NCBI GenBank assembly: GCA_943735955.1 | Contig: OX030958.1 | Span: forward strand, 6,627,126-6,691,125 | Direction of reading: 5' to 3' | Origin: Piscicola geometra | Taxonomy: Eukaryota > Annelida > Clitellata > Hirudinida > Piscicolidae | Length of the DNA stretch: 64,000 nucleotides | Shown: positions 37,801 through 48,784 of the stretch, piece by piece | How positions within the stretch are numbered: the stretch's first letter is position 1 | How the letters are laid out: each line of letters opens with the position of its first letter | Position numbers and translations under genes: made by a program | Notes under the pieces: model-generated | Databases searched by the model: none | What the model was told of the DNA's origin: nothing | Seen by the model: only the letters and a program-made list of their open reading frames with translations

Positions 37801-39442
37801 ATGACACATCAGGATATACTTGACAGTCTGGATTAAAAAAGGCTAGCAGAAGAATTTGCCAGTCGGTCAGACATTCGAAGGGGTCTTTTTGGAAGCTTGA
37901 GTAAACGAGAAAGCAGGAGGACAGGCAGAGAGGGTATTTTATGTTATCTTAATATACACTGTGGGCCATAAACAATTTCCCGTTTGTTTATAACTTTGGC
38001 AAATTTAAATCTATTTTTAATTTTTTTAAACTATTTGACTTACAAATGAATGGAAAAAAAGATGTTATAAAATTTATTTGATGGGTTGTAATTGAATTTA
38101 TATAGATGATAAATAATAAAAGGTACTAAAATCGCTATTGCTTTTCGTCAAATCGCTCATAGTGGCAATAGAAAATTATTTTTATTGAGTATCAAACTTT
38201 TTTTTAATGTTTGGTGATACAAATATTAATAGTTGATAAAAAAATAATTTGCAATTCAGCAAACAATACTAAATAGTATCGCTTGTACTGTATTGGTCGA
38301 TACCGGTTCTTTAATTCCAGCCCTGGGGAGGACCCCCCCAAGATTTTCCACAGATCGCCGCCCCTGCTTTTTAAAACTAATTTTATGACATTGTCATTTA
38401 GCTAAGTATTAAAAAGGGGGATTAAGGATCAATAAAAAAGTTTATTAAGTAATTAAATCTATTTTTAATATAAACATTTTAATTTATTGGCATTTTCAGT
38501 GACCAAGCCATCAGCAGCCTCTCGACACACAAGTTTCACTTCTCTCTTGATAGAAGCAACGAGTATGCCATGAAAGAATTAATTAGATTTTACTATTTTC
38601 TGCTCCTTTAATCCACTTTATAATTACTAATCTACCACGTGATATCATTTTAAAACAACAAGAGCATTACTTTAGAAAACTCTCAAATTTTCTTTAACGT
38701 TCATTCGATTTCTCATTCCAATCCTCGAATAATTGTCACTCATTTATTTTGTTATTATGAATTTCTTGTTGAGTGAATTTATTTCGTTTATTACTTAATT
38801 ATTATTTATAATAATATAAATATACATTTTGAATATCGACAATAAATTTTCTTCAATGATATTTTGCGCTCTTGAATTTGAAGAAAGAGCGTTATAGAAA
38901 TTGATTTTCCTATAAAAATATTAAAGAAATGTTAATAGTTATGAGAGGTTTAATGATGTAAGGCTAAATCCTTAGGATTGTGAAAAATTTGACTTACTAA
39001 GTCTTACATTTTAAAATATTTTATTATAATATGATAAAGACTTTTTTCTCCATAATTTGAACCATAACTAGATTTTAAAAAATCTGTTTATTGCTGGATT
39101 GATTTCAATGACGATTGAACAATGATGACGTTTAATAATCTCAAGTTAATCCTAGAGATGATGCAACAAGATGGTGTTCAAGTCGATAGAAAAGATATGA
39201 CACAACATATGAGAATTATTTTATAATACTTATCATTGAAGGCTAAGCCGCAATGGGTCATATACGTCGGAAAAAACTAAAACGGCATTTGATACTGTGT
39301 AATAAAATAGGAAAAATAATTCCAAAATGACTTAACTTTTATTATTTATATTTTAGTAAATAGCGAAAAGACGGCTGTGGAACCGTCTAGCGAACTCAAG
39401 AACCTTAAAACCAATGTCTTCTCAAATAAGAGACTTCCGTAA
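34882..39442 (+). CDS. micro-exon single-pass membrane protein, paralog 2
   Basis: A tandem paralog of the gene at 33494. Six exons: 34882-34894, 35035-35124, 35284-35367, 35569-35658, 38500-38562, 39357-39442; 141 aa, all introns phase 1. Only four codons precede the first intron. Exon 2 is the membrane helix (WIVFILLGIEVVVCSLAFFL) and has the same 90-nt length as in paralog 1. Exon 3 has NHTIKIIGKDLYIKLNE, and exon 4 (again 90 nt) has GESVADLLNN with a basic helix. Exon 5 (LTKPSAASRHTSFTSLL) matches the Ser-rich exon of paralog 1, and exon 6 ends FSNKRLP. Intron 4 is enlarged by a 2.7-kb hAT insertion 14 nt after the donor. If that intron is retained, an in-frame TAA at 35670-35672 ends the protein four codons later. 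Confidence 0.72.
35673..38366. mobile_element. hAT element inserted in intron 4 of paralog 2
   Basis: 2694 bp with inverted ends CATGGGCGGCGATC / GATCGCCGCCCCTG and an exact 8-bp target duplication CTTTTTAA (35665-35672, 38367-38374). The left third contains three diverged tandem copies (about 35690-36330) of a segment with GGACCCCCC and CATAATCGTCAACCAT. The transposase frame is broken. Confidence 0.92.
36826..37930 (+). pseudogene. hAT transposase relic
   Basis: Pieces in changing frames. 36826-37104 has LHCPTRWLTR, the hAT core motif with conserved Arg-Trp. 37154-37507 has more core. 37690-37930 has the dimerisation segment SCTAERFFSALRRVKTWLRA. Stops and frameshifts separate them, so the element cannot supply its own transposase. 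Confidence 0.8.
38866..38909 (+). repeat. non-LTR 3-prime end fragment
   Basis: GCGCTCTTGAATTTGAAGAA and the following GAGCGTTATAGAAATTGATT match the blocks at 7421 and 23561. It lies in intron 5 of paralog 2. The tail is short. Confidence 0.5.
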
Positions 39443-40873
39443 AATACCAATATATTCGCACATTTTTAAATAATGTTTCTCATAATTATCACCATTAAAA
39501 TTATATTTGTTTTGAATTTATGACCAAACTAACGGAAAAAATCAATAATTTTTTCGAAAAATTATGATGTTTCAACATTATAAGTGTCCAAAAAATCTGG
39601 TATTTTACGGTACGTCGATGTGCCAATAGCACAATAATGAAAAATGAATTTAAAGAGCATAACTGATGAATAAATTCTTTAAAATTAAATTAAAATAAAA
39701 TGTAAGTCGAAAATCGAAAATTTTGTATTCAAAACATCATGAGAATTTTTGAAGATGACGCAACTTCTGTTAGTAGCAGGTGCTTCGGACACCTTTGCCA
39801 GCTTAAATCAATAACAAACCTAGAGACCTGACTTGTGATTGTGAAAGTCAGCTTAAGTAAATATTGAAATAACGAACTTTATCCTTCCTGCTTATCTTTA
39901 CACGAGTAAAGACTTATTCATCACCATGACTACCGCTACAGATTGTGGAGGTGGTTGTGTGAATTTTTAGATTTAATAACAAATAAATATAGTTTATAAA
40001 AATTATAAATGTATACTAAAACTGAAGAAGAAATTTTAAGTTGAAGAAAAGAATGTAATAATGAAAGGTAGACAGAAGTTCAATACAAATGCTTCATGTT
40101 GATGTCGGCCAGAGCGTACCGATGATAGATGATTGTCGGATGAAGAGTGAGAAAATTCTAACGATAAGAAAATGTAAAAAAAAACATAATGTGGGCTGTT
40201 GAGGAAAATAAATAAATACTAAGTGCATTAAAATGACTTTAGAACATTTATAAAGTTAGAGTCCTACAAAATTAGAGACACATTTGAAAGAAAACATGTT
40301 GGCAAACCATTTGTAACATAAAACAAAAATGCTACGTGGAAAACGTAATAAAAAGATTTTACAACTGAGAAAATCAAAAATGACATGAATCGATCAAAAG
40401 TCACGAATTCGGTGGTTAGTGTAAGTATTTATCAGTATTTGAACTGCTGGACAATAAATTACTCGAAAGCTAGTGAGGTCATATTTTTTACTAAATATGT
40501 AGGAAAGTGCAAAATTATATTCCTTTAAACCTTTTATAATATTTTTCAATGAATTTAAAAATAAAAATACTGAACTTGTATATTCATTACGCATCAGCTC
40601 TCAAATTAAGTATAATAACTTAAGTCTTTTTGTGTTATGTTATCTTAAATATTAAATGTTAAATGTTAAATTATGTTAAGTATTGATTTTTAAAAGCTTT
40701 TTTATATATAAAAGTACAATAAAATAAACTAAATTATGAAATTTAGATTATTACGAGGGTTATTCATAAAGGATAATTTATTATTTTTAGATTTTCATAA
40801 TTAATTTAACTATAAAATCTTTTTTTATTCTGATATGTTGTGCTGTTATCAAGATACAAAATAAAAATTCTAA
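39443..40873. other. gene-poor AT-rich spacer
   Basis: Nothing coding supported. Short frames present are not in splice context. Confidence 0.35.
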
Positions 40874-41035
40874 TTGGGTGAACGGGTGGCCAATAATGAA
40901 AGGTCCTAGGTTCAAGTGCAACCAATGTCCTAGTAACCAAATGGCGCAAATGAAAATATGCAATCTGAATGACCTCGAAGCTCGTTCGGGTTATACGCCA
41001 CTATAATAATTTTCGTCACTATTATTATTATAATT
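40874..41035 (+). repeat. tRNA-derived SINE, copy 1
   Basis: Contains a polymerase III B box (GGTTCAAGTGC at 40919-40929, near consensus GGTTCRANNCC), then a body with GACCTCGAAGCTCGTTCGGG, and ends in CGCCACTATAATAATTTTCG with an ATT-type tail. It aligns along most of its length with the minus-strand copy at 42711-42885. Confidence 0.65.
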
Positions 41036-41858
41036 GAAAATTGATAAATATAGAATGTTTTACTTGAAAAAATGAAAAACTATTGATTTTAAATAAAAAG
41101 TTGTAAGAATATTTTATCATGTATTTCTTTTACTTATTTTTATTTACTTTTTCCGAAAATAAAATTTTACCTATTAAAATATTTAATCTGAAATATTTTT
41201 TTTTAAAGATAAGTTAGATTTATTATTTATATAACTTATATAATGACTGAAAATCTTTTTTTATATTTTTTTCAAACTAAATTTTTTATAAATATTTGTA
41301 GGAGATGAGATGAAGAATTTATCTTTTCTTCTAACTTTAAATAATGAAAGAGTTAATAAAAAAACTATAATGAAAGATACTTATGATAGAAATTATTTGT
41401 ATCTTTTTTAAACGTGTTTCAAATTGAAGTCCCTCACATGTTGAATATTCTCACCTCTCGTTTCTACGAACTGAAGCTTAATATGCCATAAACCTTGAAT
41501 ACAATTTTTCAAATTATAAAAATATACTTAGTTTTTCTTTGATCAATTTCATTTAGACATTTTCATCGATAATTAGCTTTCTTTTTATGCACCCTTCGCT
41601 GAACTATTCTCTTCACCTCTCCACTTCAACCATCGCATGAAACTTCCTGCTCTTCTCAATACCTCCACCCACGCCATCCTGCCTCTCGACACCACCTGGC
41701 AGGTGCACTAGTTCCAGCACATCGATCCATTTCATATCACTTCCTAATGCGCTATAATCGAATGCATTTCCTTGCATTTATCTAATGCATCTATCGATTT
41801 CATATCTGAGTATAGAATTTTATCAGTGCAGTCCGTGGGTTTATGGCGCGAGACTTTC
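41036..41858. other. upstream region of antistasin-like gene 1
   Basis: AT-rich; no exon seen. A more GC-rich stretch at 41580-41760 may be regulatory. Confidence 0.3.
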
Positions 41859-41866
41859 TATAAATA
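41859..41866 (+). promoter_or_regulatory. TATA box of antistasin-like gene 1
   Basis: TATAAATA followed about 25-30 bases later by the start of a short untranslated exon, which ends at 41935 with donor CTG|GTTAGT. The leader is spliced to an acceptor at 42943, eight bases before the ATG. Confidence 0.6.
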
Positions 41867-42710
41867 GCGGATTTTTTCAGACTCCACAAACCGCTCGAAG
41901 CTGACATTTCTATCTGGTCATACCATTCAAACCTGGTTAGTGAACGTTTTTTTAAATAAATAATATTTATTTTTATGTTATTATATAACTGACAATTAAA
42001 TTTTTTAATTACTTTTTTTTATACTTATTTGTAATAAAAAAACAAATTTACATTTCAAAATTTGCCAAAGTTTTCAAAAATATTTTTAAAAAAACAACGG
42101 AATATTTAAAAAACAGAATCATACAACTATTACAAAACTAGGCAAACAACTTCAGTAGGGAAATTATTTAAGTGATATTTCATGAAAATGTTAGGACCCA
42201 ATCCGATAATTATTTACTCAACGTTTTTCGCAATTTGATGGCATTATTTCCAAAGATTTGAATATTGAAGCTGCGGGCCCTTACTATAATTAATTCAATA
42301 ATAACGTAAAACTAATTTATTTATAACATTTTCGTAAACGAAGAGATTTTGTGAATGTCACTGTATTGCTAGCTCGTAAACTAAACCCGTTTCAGAGACA
42401 TTAAAAGTTTCGAGATTTCATTTTGACTTATGAATAATGTTTTTTGCAATACATTATAATTATTATAATAAACTGGTTGATTTTTTAATATACTTTTTCG
42501 AATAATTATTTTAAAATAACAGTTCTAGATAAAAGAGTAGTGTTATTCGTTAAAAATGTGTAACAGCTGTGAAAATAAGCCGTTAATATTAGTAATTCAA
42601 TTGCCTATGATACCTCTAAGATGCTTCATTCTTAAGCTAGATACATCAAATAATAATAAGAAGCATAATTTTAAATAATAATAAAGATGAGCTTTATTAT
42701 ATTGGTGTAC

Positions 42711-42885
42711 ATACATATATATATATATATGTAGGTGGTTTATAAAACAAACTGGCTTCCAGGTCATTTGAGCTGTAAATTGTTCAATATCGCTTATTAG
42801 TTACTAGGGCATCAGTAGCACTTGAGTCTAGGACCATAATCCGTTGGTCAAGCCGAGAGTCGTTGACGCCTTCTAAGAAACAGAG
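42711..42885 (-). repeat. tRNA-derived SINE, copy 2
   Basis: On the minus strand: a tRNA-like head (CTCGGCTTGACCAACGGATT), a B-box-like GACTCAAGTGC (42818-42828), then CCCTAGTAACTAATAAGCGA and a body ending in TATAAACCACC with a (TA)n tail. It lies in the leader intron of antistasin-like gene 1. Confidence 0.65.
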
Positions 42886-42950
42886 ATCATAAACCTATTC
42901 TAAATAATAATTTAATTTAATCAAATTTACACTTCATCAATAGATTCAAC

Positions 42951-43435
42951 ATGAACAAGTTCCTCATCGTCTTTGCTGCCCTGGCGATCTTCGCCTTTGT
43001 GAATGGTCTGGCATCTTTCGCATAACTTCACTTTTCATTAGAAAATGTCGTAAAAATAATTTGATTTGTTCTAAATTTGTAATAAAAAAATTACTTTATA
43101 GATATTTTTGTCCTAGGTCAAGATGATGACGTTTGCTCGGGGTCATCATTGTGCGAAGGCTGTCCGGAGGGTCAAATGCTTCGCGTAGATGTCAATGGCT
43201 GTCAGCTGTGCGATTGTTTCGATCCTTGCGTGGTAAGTGAATGAGTTGTAAAAGAATTTAATTTATCCATCGTTTTCTATTTTTTAAATTTTGAGTTTAA
43301 AAAATTAAGTGTTTAATAACATTCAATTTTTGTCCTTTTCATGAACAGGACTCTGGTTGTGCTGGCAAATGCAAGTACACGAAAAAGGGCAACAGTGAAG
43401 GAAACTGGGTTGTTACATCGGTTACATGTCTTTAG
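42951..43435 (+). CDS. secreted antistasin-like cysteine-rich protein 1
   Basis: Probably an extracellular serine-protease inhibitor of the antistasin type. Three coding exons: 42951-43005, 43117-43232, 43349-43435; 85 aa. Exon 1 is a signal peptide (MNKFLIVFAALAIFAFVN), with cleavage likely after the Gly completed across the intron. Exon 2 has the antistasin pattern C-x5-C-x2-C-x(n)-D-x-N-G-C-x2-C-x-C (ending VNGCQLCDCFDPC). Exon 3 adds four more Cys in a C-terminal extension not part of the classic domain. The protein has one domain, where leech antistasin has two. Introns are phase 1 then phase 0, as in the second paralog at 47067. The target protease cannot be told from the sequence. Confidence 0.8.
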
Positions 43436-44204
43436 AAAAGATCAGGTGGACACCGTGCTCATAAGCAAAATGACATTGCACTAATTTGTGTGCATGTAAT
43501 TTCTTTTAACGGTAATTGAATTGATAATTAACAATCTTGCATTTATAAATAAAACTTGTAATGTGAATTTTAATGATATTGACGGTGGATTGGAAAATTT
43601 TGTTGTGATGTTGTGAGATAATCAAAGAAATAATTGTTTTCGGTTTCTAATGTCCAGTTACTGGTGACACTATTTTTTAAGGAAATAAATTATCAACGCA
43701 TTCAAATGACAACTCTTCAAAACTTGAGAAAAATCATTTAAATAAATTATAGTTAATTTAAAGTATTAAAATAAAATGTAACTGAAATAGTATATTCTAC
43801 AAATCAGGTAGCTTAAAAACTTTCGTGAACTAATTAGTTTGAAAAACTTAGAAGATTTGAGCCGTTGAGTGAATTGAGCGTTCAAAAAATGTTTAAAAAA
43901 GAAAAAAACAACTAAATTACGAATGGAGGAAACAAAAACTCGAACTAGTTCATTGTTAAGTTTAAAACAAACTCATAATTACCAATAACTTGATGGTACG
44001 GGATTAATGGAAATGATCGTGGCCAATCTCCTTAATGGACACCATTTCGAAAAAGATGCAAGTAGTCGACATAGAATATTTAAAGGTTTTTATAGCAGTT
44101 GGCTGAGAAAAAAAATTTATTTTTACGGTATCGAGCAGTTTTATTGGGGGTTTAAACAATGGGTATTAGGTTATTTGTGGATTAAGAAACCTCTAAAGTT
44201 TTTT
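43436..44204. other. spacer after antistasin-like gene 1
   Basis: AATAAA near 43548 is the likely polyadenylation signal of the preceding gene. No other feature supported. Confidence 0.4.
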
Positions 44205-44212
44205 AAAAAAAC

Positions 44213-45622
44213 CAAAGACGGGCAGTAGTTAACTACTCAAAAGTAGTTAAGGCAAAAGTTCAACTACTCAAAAGTAGTTAGTAGTTAGAGAGTAGTTTAA
44301 CTACTCAAAAGTAGTTAACTACTCAAAAGTAGTTAACTACTCAAAAGTAGTTAACTACTCAAAGTAATTTAACTACTCAAAAGTAGTTAAAAGATAATTT
44401 TGTCTACAAAAAATCCACATTTATAAATATCAGTTGAAGTGCCCATCACTAGAAAATTCCATGGTAAAAAATTGTTTATTGAAATAAAAATAATTAAAAT
44501 AAACTGTTGGTTTGGCCCTTGCTAGTTTTCTGCTAGTATTGCATCATGAATTCAGCAGTAGTAAAAGAACATTTAAAAAACCCAAGTATTAAATCTGAAG
44601 AAAAAAATTTCGTCGCAACGTGTAAGCATTGTTGTGGAGTTCAGATTAGTGGAAATATCTCGTCAAGCTCTAATTTCCTGAAGCATCTGAAGGTTAGCCC
44701 CAGTTTTTAGATCAAAAGAAGAGCCGATTGATTACTTGTATTCCTTTGTGACAGAAAGCAATGATACTGACACTACTGTTGACAGCAGCATAGAAGAAGA
44801 AATTCATAATTATCTTTCTAGTGCTAACACTGAACTAAAAGTTCTATTTAAATTTCTTCGACTGTGTAATGCCTTTCTGAAATGTAATGCATCCTTGCTC
44901 AGTAGTGCTGCAGTCGAAAGGTTGTTCAGTGCTGCTGGACAAATTCTGGTTCCAAGGCGTTGTAAACTTTCTGACAGCATGTTTGAAAAACTTGTCTTCT
45001 TAAGCCTTAAGACTTAAGGCAAGTAACCAAAGCTGAGTAACGCTATAGTGTAAAACTTATAAAACTGTCTTTTATTTGTCTTTGTGTTATAAAACTCTAA
45101 AAACTGTTTAAACTGGCTATTTTATTGTAATCACTCTGAGTTTTAAAGATATTATGAATACTTGTACCACTCAATAATCCTACCCAGTACATGGTACTTG
45201 AATACCACCAGCAATTGAGCTGTAAATACATATATATATATAATATATTCTATATATATGATTAAATACTTCCATTATTTTTGTGTTGACTGTTCTGATA
45301 TCAAGAAAATTACAGAGTATTACTAGTGACAATTATATTTGTCTCCTCTGTCTTACCTATGTAGACATAAACAGTAATATGAATATAACAGTAAGGTATT
45401 GATTGATAAGTATTACAGCCGGTGTCGATATAATATATGCTTAACTTTGAGAAAAAGTAGTTGAAATGTAGTTAACTACTCCAACTACTAAAAAGTAGTT
45501 AAGCCCTAAAAGTTTAACTATTGATAAGTAGTTAGTAGTTAACGTGTAGTTTAACTACTCAAAAGTAGTTAAGTAGTTAGCAAAAGTTTAACTACTCAAA
45601 AGTAGTTGAGTGCCCATCACTG
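44213..45622. mobile_element. hAT element relic with palindromic subterminal repeats
   Basis: 1410 bp. The right end reads AGTAGTTGAGTGCCCATCACTG; the left end CAAAGACGGGCAGTAGTT is its diverged inverse. Flanks AAAAAAAC and TAAAAAAC are a near-perfect 8-bp target duplication. Both ends have many copies of AACTACTCAAAAGTAGTT, itself an inverted repeat. Confidence 0.8.
44546..45017 (+). pseudogene. hAT transposase relic (BED finger and dimerisation parts)
   Basis: From 44546 a short frame carries a BED-type zinc finger (CKHCCGVQ then NFLKHLK) and stops at about 44710. From 44736 a 93-codon frame has the C-terminal dimerisation motif (AAVERLFSAAGQILVPRRCK). The catalytic middle is deleted. Confidence 0.75.
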
Positions 45623-45630
45623 TAAAAAAC

Positions 45631-46582
45631 TATAATTTAACTTTCAAAAACTCGAATGGAGCAGTGAGATGTAAATTGTGCAACACATCATGAGAAAAAA
45701 GTGATAACTTTCAATACTACGACCGGGCCATGATTAGGGTGTATGCACCCTCAGACCAATGAGTGAAATCACTTTTTCCGGTCTCTTCAAACGCTTGGAA
45801 TACAGAAGATGCTGTGCTTCAGACTAAAAGAATTTGATTCACGCAGAGCATAGTTCAGAATGGGTTAACGAAATCGGAAGAATGAAGATCTCTTCACTAT
45901 AAAAGCCTAGAAAACCCAGAATGACATGGAAAAAGTAGTTTAACAAACTTTAAAAAACCTTGAAACAGATGGTTCTAAAGCCCAAAACCTCAAGAAATCT
46001 ATAAAGTAATGGTAAAGAGTCTGACTGCCCCACCGTTTTGAGAAAACGAAATTCTTTTTAACTTTGAAAAACCATTGAATTCAAATTAAACTATAGCATT
46101 TAAGGTGTGTAAAAAAATTCTTTTTTTGAATTTATTAAATGTTTAACTCCACTCGCTAGATGAGCTTATTAATTAACAATTATGAATTAATTAATCAATT
46201 TGATTTTAACTTATCTATTCCCATTACTTTCATTTTCAAGAAGATTTTTGATAACTTTTAAAAATTATTCTTTCTTAAAAGTAAAGTTGGGACTTTTTGG
46301 CAGTTAAAAAGCTTTTTGTATGAAAAACTCACTTTTTGACTTTCTTTTCGCCAATTTGACAGAACAAACAAACCTCATTCATGCTGGATTGATAAATTTT
46401 TAAATCCAATAAATTTGATAAATTCATATATATTTTTTACATTTTATTATATTATTATTATAATAAAATCTAGTTGCTGTTCGTTTATTTATTGGTTGAA
46501 TGCTTATTATATGTAGTATACATTTGATTGACAGCCATTCATATTTTTTAATACTTTATTCCTTATAGAGACCTCTTAACAT
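45631..46582. other. spacer upstream of antistasin-like gene 2
   Basis: No coding or repeat feature recognised apart from AT-rich runs. Confidence 0.35.
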
Positions 46583-46626
46583 GACGTAACAATGTTACGT
46601 CGTAACATTGCAACAGAGTATTTAAG
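46583..46626 (+). promoter_or_regulatory. promoter of antistasin-like gene 2: CRE-like palindrome and TATA-like box
   Basis: GACGTAAC-AAT-GTTACGTC (46583-46601) is a near-palindrome containing TGACGTAA, close to CREB/ATF sites. TATTTAAG at 46619-46626 is TATA-like. A leader exon probably ends near 46694 and is spliced to the ATG exon at 47067. Confidence 0.5.
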
Positions 46627-47066
46627 CAGGTTCGATCAATTCAATACGCCAAAGCTGTTGTTGATACCATCGGCAGACAGAAGCAGTCTGATAGGTCGGG
46701 AGCTTAACTATTTCTAGAAATTACAAGTTTATATATTCTTTTTCCATAGAGACTAATCAATTTACAAAAATATTCCAAATAATTCACTTTAATTATAATT
46801 TTCAGAATTTATAAAAATATACCTTCCCTTGTTTCAAAAATAAGTTTGAAAGGATTTATAAGGTTTGTGGGTAGAAAGTATAATTTGATTAAACTTTCAG
46901 AAACTTTTTCAAGCTTGCAAAATTTGACAGTAGCTAACTTTGATTTTTAACAGTTTAAGGATTAGCTAACTTTCATTTTAGAAATTTTAATTATTTCAAC
47001 AATTTTCATTCAGATATCAATTAATTTAATAGAATAATTAATTATAATTTTGATAAAAACCTTCAG

Positions 47067-48784
47067 ATGCTTTTTGGACGTTTCGCCTTCTTATTCCTCT
47101 TCTTCGGCTTCCTCTGGCCAACCTCACAAGCCATGGATGATTATGAATATGAAGGTTTGTCTAACCTTTTAACAACATTTCCATTAAATTTCCATCTCAA
47201 AAGTTCTTTAAAAATATTAAAAATCCTCTCCACATCTGAACCATCGCCACTCTTCCACTCTCATTTCACCGCTCACAATCATCCAGGCTGCCCTGAACCG
47301 GTGTGCAGTGATCGCTGTGGCATCCGACAGTACTACGAAGACGACGCCAGCGGATGCATGACTTGCAATTGCTACGACCCGTGCCAGAAGGTGGGTCTCA
47401 TTAGTGGGTTGACGCTCTAAATTTAAATTTAACAATTATAATATTTATTATAATAATTAGTATTATTATAGTTTTGATTATTATTATAATTATGATTACT
47501 ATAAGTACGTTTTGGTAGTCCTTATTGTGAGTTTTTAGAATTCTGAGGGTTTGATTGGATATTGGAGTTAAAATCGATTTTTAACTTGCTGAAAAATATT
47601 TTTGAAAAGTTTCTGAAATCAGAAAAATGAAATATTGATTGCAATTTCATGATGAGTAGATTATAAATAAAAGTTGTGCCGAATTTTTGGTTTAATATTC
47701 GATCGAACAGGAATATTTGAATTAACTATTCGAAAGAATAAAAATGCGAATTACATGACGTGTATACATTTTAAAAACATTTTTACTAAATAATTCGTTT
47801 TGAAGCTTTATGCTGACCTTTATCTTTAAAAGTAGAATCTGAAAAAGTCATAAGTTTTATAAAAAGAACTGTCGTTTCGAAATTGAGATGCCTAACTTAA
47901 TGATTACCACTTGATAGAATTTTTTATTTAATCGGATAGAATTTGTTTGTTTGGATGAAACTCGTCCGGGTTTGCGCCACTTTAATGATATTAGTCGTTT
48001 TATTGTATTGTATTGTATTGTATTGTGTAAAGAGAGATGATCAGAAATGGAATAAGTTTCATAAAAAAGAATGAATTTATTTTCAAAAAAAATACTAGGA
48101 AGTCGCAATTTGAAATAATCAATCGCAAAAAAATAACGTTATTTTTAAAGTCATTAACTCTTTTCTTCATACTAAATGCAGTTATAAACAACAAGAAAAT
48201 TAATAAAAAACAACATCTGAAAACAGACGTAAATAAAAATTATACTACTGATCCTCTAAATCATGTTAATAAAGACAGAATTTCTAGAAAGAGTGGGAGG
48301 AATGAAATCGATGGCTGTTTTTATGACCCTCCATATGGCACTAGATATTTTATGTGCTTTATGTCGTGATAATAGGGGGGCTATGATGTTTGAGTGGGAG
48401 AGATATAGAAAGAAAGGAATAGTCTAGATAGGGAAGAAAAAGTTTTTTAAATGTCGTTTTATTGAAGTTTTTTCGAAGATTAGTCTGGAATGTTTGTTTA
48501 TTTGTTGGCGCAAATGTAAAAACTGCTTGTAAAATCATACATCTTTATTTCATCTTACATATATTTTCATAAGCAATTGGTACAAAATATATTTAGTTTT
48601 AATATATTCAAAAATATTTCTTTTTAAATAATAAATGTATATATTTAAATTCATTTTAATATTTCTGGCACGCTCTCCCACCCACCCACGACAGTCTTGT
48701 GGTGACGCAGAGTGCATCATCAACTTCCACGTTGAACCTAACAATGCCGTCAAGCCTGTCCCAGTCTGCTGTCATAAACGATAA
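47067..48784 (+). CDS. secreted antistasin-like cysteine-rich protein 2
   Basis: A paralog of the gene at 42951. Exons 47067-47154, 47287-47390, 48695-48784; 93 aa. The acceptor sits directly before the ATG. Signal peptide: MLFGRFAFLFLFFGFLWPTS then QA. The mature acidic start DDYEYEG leads into the antistasin pattern C-x4-C-x3-C...G-C-x2-C-x-C (with SGCMTCNCYDPC), followed by a C-terminal exon with four more Cys ending VCCHKR. Intron phases 1 and 0 match the paralog; the second intron has grown to about 1.3 kb and contains a SINE fragment. The motif match is stronger here than in paralog 1. Likely an extracellular protease inhibitor, perhaps salivary or defensive; that role is inference. Confidence 0.8.
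47958..48026 (+). repeat. SINE 3-prime fragment with (TATTG)n tail
   Basis: CTCGTCCGGGTTTGCGCCAC matches the 3-prime part of the SINE at 40874 (CTCGTTCGGGTTATACGCCA), followed by five TATTG units. It lies in intron 2 of antistasin-like gene 2. Confidence 0.6.

Noticed and set aside
44007..44228. 73-codon frame
   Set aside because: No splice or family support; it runs into the inverted end of the hAT relic.
48037..48369. 110-codon frame
   Set aside because: Lies in intron 2 of antistasin-like gene 2, Lys/Asn-rich as expected from AT-rich DNA, with no motif.
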